From positions 1 through 12,186 of the forward strand of contig CAZGMN010000085.1 in NCBI GenBank assembly GCA_964526905.1: 12,186 nt of DNA. The letters are read 5' to 3'. A program made the position numbers and the translations under genes. Below, piece after piece: positions 7,073-12,186 of this stretch. How positions within the stretch are numbered: position 1 is the first letter of the stretch; each line of letters begins with the position of its first letter. The stretch comes from CAZGMN01 sp964526905 (GTDB lineage Bacteria > Acidobacteriota > Aminicenantia > Aminicenantales > Aminicenantaceae). A model generated the notes under the pieces. The model had not been told where the DNA came from, made no database searches, and saw only the letters and a program-made list of their open reading frames with translations.

Positions 7073-7431
7073 TGAAAAACCTCTCTGGTTTCTGTCAAAA
7101 TCGCTTTCACCCTCTCCTTAGTGAAATCTTTAAGCATCCTTTGGAAGTCCTGCGGATACCTTGTTATCACGCTTAAATTGCTCAATTCCGCTAAGTAAGT
7201 TTCCGTTTTTTTGTCTGGGGATAAGCCTCCAAGTCCAGAAAGATATCCTAAATCGTGGGTTTTAGGCGGAGTCTTTCCTGTAACTTCTTCAACTCTTGCT
7301 TTTAACACTTTCTCCAAAGCGAGATGACACATGAAAACTGTGTAAATGTATCTCTTCGTATTGAACATGTGCTCAGCAGTCTCTAAATCATATTGAGCAG
7401 AGTTAAGCCAGTTCTTGACTTCTTTTTTCAA
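7048..7431 (-). CDS. HEPN-domain protein, probable toxin of a HEPN-MNT pair
   Basis: A 127-residue all-helical HEPN domain (PF05168-like). It shows WLNSAQYDLETAE (residues 8-20), the CHLALEKVLKA helix (35-45), THDL (58-61) and ITRYP (89-93), all usual for the branch that pairs with MNT proteins. The RNase motif R-X4-6-H of active HepT-type toxins is not present: no Arg has a His four to six residues after it. This copy may therefore be non-nucleolytic or a nucleotide/RNA-binding partner. The start is TTG at 7431; no in-frame ATG exists before residue 22. GGAGAG sits five bases upstream, and the TTG overlaps the methyltransferase stop as TTGA, so translation is probably coupled to that gene. 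It overlaps the MNT gene by 25 bp. Confidence 0.88.
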   Translation of the reverse strand: MKKEVKNWLNSAQYDLETAEHMFNTKRYIYTVFMCHLALEKVLKARVEEVTGKTPPKTHDLGYLSGLGGLSPDKKTETYLAELSNLSVITRYPQDFQRMLKDFTKERVKAILTETREVFQWIKKLIK

Positions 7432-9275
7432 GCTTTCTCTCCATACTTTGCAAATAGCGCTATCGCCACACCTTGCTGGATATCAAAGACATTCTCATCC
7501 TTGCCGCCCTCAGGTGTCTTTTCTCCAATTCTTGAAGAGCCGTGAAGATTTAGAACGTAGATTTCGTCAAAGCTCTCGAGAAGCTTTTTCCTCATCCCGC
7601 GGTGAATCACACCCGAGAGGTAAGCGTTGTTTGTAATGAATCCAAGGATTCCTTTGCCTGCCTGGTCTATTTTCCACTGGGCAAATCGAATGAATTTTAT
7701 GTAATCATCAGAAAGAGGCTGAATATTTCGCTCATCCCGAACATCTTCTTTATAGTCGTCCATTAGGTGTTCTATGAAATCTGACTTGTTCTCTGAGCTT
7801 ACTGAATAGGGAGGATTGCCGATGATGACGAGAATGGGAACCTTTTCCTTTATTCGCTTTGCCTCCTGTCCTTCCCTGGCAAGGTCAATCAGAAAGCTTC
7901 CCTGTTTTGGCTCTTTCATCTCTAAAGTATTGGTCAGATAAAATTGGAATCGTTCGTCTTTCTTGAATTGATAGCCCATTTCTTCCAAGGTCATAGAGAC
8001 CTTGAAGTGTCCTACCGTATAGGGCGCGACAAGAATCTCAAAAGCATGAAAATGGGGAAGAATATGCTCCTCAATGTAAGATGTCATCAAGCCTTGCTTT
8101 TTCTTTTCTTGAAGCTCGTTCTGGACTTGTTTTATCGCCTGAACGACAAAAGTCAGAGTGCCTGCAGCCGGGTCAAGAAGAGTCACATCGGCTGTGGCGA
8201 GGCCTTCAGCCTTTCCAAACTTCTCTTTCAAAAGCTTATGTATGGATTTAACAATATAGGCGACTACGGGAAGAGGTGTATAGTAAACACCAAGTCTTTC
8301 TCGTTCAGTGGGATTGTAAGTCTTAAGAAAAGTCTCGTAGAAATGAATCACCGGGTCTTCTTCCCAGCGGGTTGTTTTGAATTCTTGAAGAATTGCGTTG
8401 ATGTCAGCTTTTTCCAGCAACTGAGCTATTTCATCTACAAGCCAGGCCACAGATTCTGGCAGATTGGGCCCTGTGAAGGAATAAAAGATTTCTCTGAGCA
8501 GGGATAAACTTTCAGGGATGAACTTCCATGCGACTTCCTTCTTAAATCCATTTTGAACCTTCATTCTGGCAGCAAAAAGGCCATAAGAAATGGTCTGGGC
8601 ATAGAGGTCAGCAAATCTTTCTTTGGTCAAAGACTCGATGAGCTCTTCCTGAAAGGCTTTGTAGAACTTTGTTACTTCCTCATTTTCTTTTGTGAGCTCT
8701 TTTTGCAGGCTGTAATCAAGGAGTCGAGTTCGATTGGCAAGTTCAACCGATAGGTCAGATGATTTCTGAATCTTTGGAATGGAGAAGGAAAAGAATTTCT
8801 GTAAAAGCTCAAAGAATAAATCTAATTTCTCAGGCTTGGGAGGAAACTTTAGAGTTTGCAGGGTGAATTGACGGCCTGCTTCGACTTTATCTATTAAATT
8901 TCCCTGTCTGTATAGTCTGAATTCTAAGAAATTAGTCAGAATAAGGTTTGGCAGCGATTTTCGATATCTTTTAATCTGCTCAGAATCCTCTATCTCCTCG
9001 AGTTTGGCATCAGGGGGTTTTGCTTCAATGTATCCTACAATCTCTCCATTTTTTCCTATACGAAAATCCAGCAAGCCAGCCTCTTCCTTTTTGGGCTGGA
9101 TTAGAGCGCTGGCGGCTCCTTGAAGGGGGATTAGCTTGGAGCATTCTTCAATAAGTGCTTTAAAAGCGGGATAAAAGGTTTCCTCTCTGAAGCCTCCTTC
9201 TGTGTAAATCTTATGGATTTCTTTAAAATATATAGTAAAAATGTTCTCTAAGTTAATTTTTTCTTTTTTATTCAT
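7428..9275 (-). CDS. Nuclease plus N6-adenine methyltransferase half of a Type ISP/IIG-like restriction-modification enzyme, ending before the target-recognition domain
   Basis: A 615-residue protein. The N-terminus (about 10-145) is a PD-(D/E)XK-like nuclease domain: LLDFRI with Asp70, then GYIEAK with Glu84 and Lys86, followed by SEQIKRY and NLILTNFLEFRLYR. A helical linker (about 180-320) leads into the methyltransferase: GVYYTP (329-334), SAM-binding DPAAGTLTF (368-376) and catalytic NPPY (487-490). The fold closes with VFDIQQGVAIALF (596-608), then stops at residue 615. Family members, as I recall, run to about 1000 residues with recognition domain and conserved C-terminus; that C-terminus is found instead at 6171-6755, beyond the HEPN and MNT genes. 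No helicase motifs are seen. The stop overlaps the HEPN start. The ATG at 9275 has only a weak AGAG upstream; a poor TTGATA/TATAGA pair with 15-base spacing is the only nearby promoter-like sequence, so it is probably transcribed from upstream with the ATPase gene. Confidence 0.88.
   Translation of the reverse strand: MNKKEKINLENIFTIYFKEIHKIYTEGGFREETFYPAFKALIEECSKLIPLQGAASALIQPKKEEAGLLDFRIGKNGEIVGYIEAKPPDAKLEEIEDSEQIKRYRKSLPNLILTNFLEFRLYRQGNLIDKVEAGRQFTLQTLKFPPKPEKLDLFFELLQKFFSFSIPKIQKSSDLSVELANRTRLLDYSLQKELTKENEEVTKFYKAFQEELIESLTKERFADLYAQTISYGLFAARMKVQNGFKKEVAWKFIPESLSLLREIFYSFTGPNLPESVAWLVDEIAQLLEKADINAILQEFKTTRWEEDPVIHFYETFLKTYNPTERERLGVYYTPLPVVAYIVKSIHKLLKEKFGKAEGLATADVTLLDPAAGTLTFVVQAIKQVQNELQEKKKQGLMTSYIEEHILPHFHAFEILVAPYTVGHFKVSMTLEEMGYQFKKDERFQFYLTNTLEMKEPKQGSFLIDLAREGQEAKRIKEKVPILVIIGNPPYSVSSENKSDFIEHLMDDYKEDVRDERNIQPLSDDYIKFIRFAQWKIDQAGKGILGFITNNAYLSGVIHRGMRKKLLESFDEIYVLNLHGSSRIGEKTPEGGKDENVFDIQQGVAIALFAKYGEKA
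7437..7442 (-). promoter_or_regulatory. Ribosome binding site fixing the TTG start of the HEPN gene
   Basis: GGAGAG lies five bases before the TTG at 7431, inside the last codons of the methyltransferase gene. This makes the rare TTG start credible even though no ATG is available. Confidence 0.6.
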
Positions 9276-9380
9276 TATTCTCTATAGCAGGACATATTTT
9301 TTATCAAAAACAATGCATTCGGAACTAGATGTTCTGATATAAAAAGGATATCTTTTTTAGCTTAAATGAAAGGAAATGGC

Positions 9381-10586
9381 CTATCTTATATCACCCTTTT
9401 TCTTAGATTTTATGCTCTCCATCCAGATGTAAATAGGATATATTTCATTGATAAACCTGTAAGCTCCAGAACCCCTTTCTACATCAAGCTCAATCACTCC
9501 CAAATTTCTCATTTTTCTTAGGAAATTATTAAATACTTTTTTCTCATTTTCATCTAGTTTTGACTCTAAATTTCTCCTAAGAAAATTTCTTGAAATTGGC
9601 TCCTCTCCCAATTTTCTTAGTATTGATCTATAACGAGTACTTTTTATCGCTCTGTATACTTTTGGATCGAGATACTTTTCTCCAACTTTCTCTGCTGCTA
9701 TTAGTATTCCATGAGAAGCGTCATCATTATTTATTAATCCATCATTATCCAACCAAAAAGTGGCGTCGCCTATCTCGTGCATTAAAAGCGGGAGTCCGCT
9801 TGTATATCGAACCATCAAATCTATCGCAACCGGCTCGATTTTTATATTAGCTTGGGTGAACGCCTGAGAGATAAATTGTTCTACTTCTGAATCAGAAAGC
9901 TTTTCTATTTCAACTATTCTGAATATGCGCATGAGTGAGGGTTGGAGGCTAGATAAACAATCTCTCTTTTCAGGAAGTCCTATAAGCATTGTAAAGACTG
10001 GAAAGTCTTTATAATGAGTTGCAACTTCATCGACAAAACTTTTATACCAATCTGCAAACTCCTTTTGTTCAGCTAAACCATTGATATCATCTAACGCAAT
10101 AAATAATCCTGCTTTTTGTTTTTTTATTTTGCCGAGGAAATTGTAGAGAGCCTCCGGGAATTTCCTAACTAATTCCTTTAAATCTTCCTCTGGCGGTGAA
10201 AAACTTACAGAAATGCCAAATAGGCCGATTTCCTTAATATACTTTCCAAATAAACCAGCGATATCATTAAACCAGGTTTGTACTTTAGTTTCTTTTAGAA
10301 GCTGCTCAAAGATATGGCGAACCATTTGTTCTAAAGTAGATGTTCTGCCTAAGAAGACATGAACACCCAGCATATTCATTTGGGTAGCAACCCAATAGCG
10401 AAGAAATGATGCTAATGAGCTCTTTCCTATTCCTCTATCCCCGATCAAAAAGATATTTTCTTGTTTGCCTGATGAAGTTTGCTTAACATACCTTATAAGT
10501 TCTCTAATTTGATTTGACCTTCCCACGAACAGTTCAACAGGAACAGGACTTCCCGGAGTAAAAGGGCTTTTTTCTTTGTTGTTCAT
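9381..10586 (-). CDS. AAA-family ATPase, Cdc6/ORC-like, with C-terminal winged-helix region
   Basis: A 401-residue P-loop ATPase. The N-terminal ELFVGRSNQI (18-27) is the usual entry of Cdc6-like AAA ATPases. The Walker A is GDRGIGKSS (49-57, Lys55), the Walker B is LFIALDDI (161-168, Asp166 and Asp167), and a sensor-1-like strand TMLIGLP follows (199-205). Residues about 305-385 look like a winged-helix domain, with helices and an IELDVERGSGAYRF hairpin, suggesting DNA or partner binding. Such ATPases occur widely as stand-alone ATP-binding proteins, often near mobile or defence genes; the exact role here is unknown. It lies 105 bp upstream of the methyltransferase gene on the same strand without a convincing terminator between. 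AGGGA precedes the ATG. The gene is markedly AT-rich (20 G+C of 60 at 9961-10020, against 40 of 60 at 11281-11340), which suggests acquisition by transfer. Confidence 0.82.
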   Translation of the reverse strand: MNNKEKSPFTPGSPVPVELFVGRSNQIRELIRYVKQTSSGKQENIFLIGDRGIGKSSLASFLRYWVATQMNMLGVHVFLGRTSTLEQMVRHIFEQLLKETKVQTWFNDIAGLFGKYIKEIGLFGISVSFSPPEEDLKELVRKFPEALYNFLGKIKKQKAGLFIALDDINGLAEQKEFADWYKSFVDEVATHYKDFPVFTMLIGLPEKRDCLSSLQPSLMRIFRIVEIEKLSDSEVEQFISQAFTQANIKIEPVAIDLMVRYTSGLPLLMHEIGDATFWLDNDGLINNDDASHGILIAAEKVGEKYLDPKVYRAIKSTRYRSILRKLGEEPISRNFLRRNLESKLDENEKKVFNNFLRKMRNLGVIELDVERGSGAYRFINEIYPIYIWMESIKSKKKGDIR

Positions 10587-10621
10587 TTTGTCCCTAAGTT
10601 TTTTGTCTGGGGCTTTTGTTT

Positions 10622-10650
10622 AATATAATACTTCGCTATATCTTAAGCAA
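10622..10650 (-). promoter_or_regulatory. Probable promoter of the ATPase / restriction-modification / HEPN-MNT unit
   Basis: On the minus strand TTGCTT (10645-10650) and TATATT (10622-10627) are separated by 17 bases; the -10 matches 5 of 6 positions, the -35 only 3 of 6. It lies about 35 bases before the ATPase ATG, just after the citrate synthase terminator, where a promoter for the island would be needed. Confidence 0.4.
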
Positions 10651-10704
10651 CTTATTCTTTGGTTACCCATATTCCTATAGTTTTTTGCTTATATTGAAGG
10701 ATAT

Positions 10705-10734
10705 AAAAAAGGGGGCATTCAAATGCCCCTTTTT
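10705..10734 (-). terminator. Rho-independent terminator of the citrate synthase gene
   Basis: GGGGCAT (10712-10718) pairs perfectly with ATGCCCC (10723-10729) around a TCAA loop, extended by a G-T pair and A-T pairs to about 12 bp. On the minus strand it is followed by six Ts (10705-10710). It lies about 48 bases beyond the citrate synthase stop and separates it from the ATPase transcript. The A/T flanks make it potentially bidirectional. Confidence 0.88.
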
Positions 10735-10781
10735 AAGAATTCTTTTTCTGGCCTGCTGAACCTATCTGTTTTTATTTAGCT

Positions 10782-12110
10782 TCAGCTTGGCTGTTTTGGA
10801 GCTGCCTGCACCTGCTTTATCTGGCCTTCGATCCAGTCCGTGGTCACGCTCTTGGGTCTTTCGATGGGAAGGCCGAGCGCCCTGCTCCAGATTAACTGGG
10901 AAAGAACGCCCATCGCACGGGAAACGCCGAAGAAAACTGTGTAGAAATCCCATTCTTTCACGCCGTAGTGATAGAGCAGACATCCGGAGTGGGCGTCGAC
11001 ATTCGGCCAGGGGTTTTTCGCCTTGCCCTGCTCCATCAGAATGTCAGGCACGATCTCGTAGAGAGCGCTGACGATTCTGAAGATTTTGTCGTCAGGAAGG
11101 TGCTTGAGGGCGAACTCCCTCTGGGCCGTGTATCTTGGGTCTGTTTTGCGCAGAACGGCATGGCCGTATCCGGGGACGACCTGGCCGGCATTGAGCGTAT
11201 CCCAAACATATTTTTTCAGCTGGTCTTTGGTTGGCTCGTCGCCAATTTTTTCCTTCAAGTCCCAGATCCAGCGCAGGACTTCCTGGTTGGCCAGCCCGTG
11301 CAGAGGCCCGGCCAAGCCGTTCATGCCAGCCGAGAGACAATAGTAGGCGTCAGAAAGAGCTGAGCCGACGAGATGGGTGGTGTGAGCTGAGACATTTCCA
11401 CCTTCGTGGTCGCTGTGAATAACAAGGTAAAGCCGCATGAGCTCTTTGAAGGCTTCGTCCTTGACACCGAGCATATGGGCAAAATTTCCACCCCAATCGA
11501 GCTTGAGATTAGCAGGGATATGCTTGGCGGCTTTATAAGATTTGCGGTAGATATAAGCCGCAATCGCAGGGAGCTTGGCCAGAAGGTTCATCACATCTTC
11601 GTAGGTCGAGTCCCAGTATTCCATTTTGCTTATTCCTTCTGTGTACTTCTTGGAGAAGATGGAATCTCTCTGGAGGGTGAGGATGCCTAACGAGAATTGG
11701 GTCATAGGATGGACATCTTTGGGGATGGCTTTAAGGACATTGACCAGGTATCTGGGGAGCTTACTCCGCTTCTGCCATTCCTTGGTAATCTCTTTAACAT
11801 CCTGGTCAGTAGGCAATTCGCCGAGGAGCAAGAGATAAAAGATTCCTTCAGGCAGGGGCTCTTCGCCTTTAGGGGCCTTGGGCAGCTTTTCTCGAAGCTC
11901 AGGAATGGTGAAGCCTCGGAAACGAATACCTTCCATGGGGTCAAGGGCTGAGGTTTCCCAGACCATGCACTTGACACCACGCATGCCTCCGTAGGCCTGG
12001 GCAATCGAGACATCGGAGACCTTCATCTCGCCGTGGGCTTTCATGATAGCGCCGACCTTTTCGCGCATCGGTCCGATCTTTGCTGCAAGTTTTTGCTTTA
12101 ATGAAGCCAT
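10782..12110 (-). CDS. gltA: Citrate synthase, eukaryote-like (mitochondrial-type) (Si)-citrate synthase
   Basis: This enzyme condenses acetyl-CoA with oxaloacetate to citrate, the entry step of the TCA cycle, in the cytoplasm. The 442-residue protein keeps every key residue in order: HSDHEGGN with His235, GPLHG with catalytic His271, GYGHAV with His317, DPRY with Arg326, NVDAHSG with catalytic Asp372 and SRAMG with Arg398. These positions are offset by three from the pig enzyme's commonly cited numbering (His274, His320, Asp375), and features such as RGFTIPELREKLPKAP near residue 65 resemble mitochondrial enzymes more than the hexameric GltA of gamma-proteobacteria. It is therefore probably a dimer not inhibited by NADH, by family analogy. 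The N-terminus is short and shows no transit peptide. AAGGAGG is eight bases before the ATG, and a strong terminator follows. It is a single-gene unit as far as the window shows. Confidence 0.95.
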   Translation of the reverse strand: MASLKQKLAAKIGPMREKVGAIMKAHGEMKVSDVSIAQAYGGMRGVKCMVWETSALDPMEGIRFRGFTIPELREKLPKAPKGEEPLPEGIFYLLLLGELPTDQDVKEITKEWQKRSKLPRYLVNVLKAIPKDVHPMTQFSLGILTLQRDSIFSKKYTEGISKMEYWDSTYEDVMNLLAKLPAIAAYIYRKSYKAAKHIPANLKLDWGGNFAHMLGVKDEAFKELMRLYLVIHSDHEGGNVSAHTTHLVGSALSDAYYCLSAGMNGLAGPLHGLANQEVLRWIWDLKEKIGDEPTKDQLKKYVWDTLNAGQVVPGYGHAVLRKTDPRYTAQREFALKHLPDDKIFRIVSALYEIVPDILMEQGKAKNPWPNVDAHSGCLLYHYGVKEWDFYTVFFGVSRAMGVLSQLIWSRALGLPIERPKSVTTDWIEGQIKQVQAAPKQPS

Positions 12111-12118
12111 TTATTAAA

Positions 12119-12125
12119 CCTCCTT
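12119..12125 (-). promoter_or_regulatory. Strong Shine-Dalgarno site of citrate synthase
   Basis: AAGGAGG lies eight bases before the ATG at 12110, the best ribosome binding site in the window, and fixes that start. The remaining 60 bases to the window edge are AT-rich and show no convincing -35/-10 pair. Confidence 0.75.
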
Positions 12126-12186
12126 TTAGATTTTAGAGCATACATTTATTGAGAATCGATTTAATGGAGATTTTTATATATACCAT

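Noticed and set aside
9341..9358. AT palindrome around GGATATCT downstream of the ATPase gene as a terminator
   Set aside because: The stem is almost all A-T with a mismatch and a minimal loop, so it would be too unstable; probably chance in AT-rich DNA.
9276..9380. Promoter of the methyltransferase gene (TTGATA with TATAGA)
   Set aside because: The spacing is only 15 bases and the -10 would be about ten bases from the ATG; too weak to list.
10787..11951. Several open frames on both strands across the citrate synthase gene
   Set aside because: High G+C leaves stops rare in shadow frames; none has motifs, and the citrate synthase frame explains the region completely.
1..12186. CRISPR arrays, tRNA or rRNA genes, insertion sequences
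   Set aside because: No spaced repeat series, cloverleaf-like segments, transposase motifs or terminal inverted repeats were found on reading either strand.

Overview
This looks like a bacterial chromosome segment from a draft or metagenome-derived assembly, since it contains a run of exactly 100 Ns. Every supported gene lies on the minus strand, so transcription runs from high to low coordinates. Most starts have good Shine-Dalgarno sites. The protein style (Lys/Glu-rich, eukaryote-like citrate synthase) would fit an uncultured lineage such as Candidatus Aminicenantes or other Acidobacteria relatives, but that placement is only a guess.

Right edge (10782-12110): a complete citrate synthase gene with a strong ribosome binding site and its own rho-independent terminator at 10705-10734. 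Middle (6171-10586): an AT-richer defence-like island. It starts behind a plausible promoter (10622-10650) with a Cdc6/AAA-type ATPase. Next comes the nuclease plus N6-adenine methyltransferase half of a Type ISP/IIG-like restriction-modification enzyme (7428-9275). That protein stops just after the methyltransferase fold. A HEPN gene and an MNT (minimal nucleotidyltransferase) gene follow, joined by overlapping stop/start codons. After them the reading resumes with a short stretch, the N gap, and the characteristic C-terminus of the same restriction-modification family (6171-6755). I read this as a HEPN-MNT toxin-antitoxin-like pair nested inside a split restriction-modification gene, with the target-recognition part hidden in, or deleted at, the gap. 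This is the most novel item in the window.

Left half (1-6037): a tight six-gene operon. In order it holds homoserine dehydrogenase, an unrecognised 411-residue protein, an atypical short-chain dehydrogenase lacking the catalytic Tyr/Lys, a small cupin, a fold-type I PLP aminotransferase of the 2-aminoadipate/LysN type, and a trans-sulfuration-type PLP enzyme that runs off the left edge. Its upstream region (6038-6170) carries a good sigma70-like promoter overlapped by a 22-bp near-perfect palindrome, which is a likely operator. The gene content points to metabolism around homoserine, sulfur amino acids and their 2-oxo acids, but the exact pathway is not evident.

No tRNA, rRNA, CRISPR array or transposase was seen, and no gene-free stretch exceeds 300 bases.
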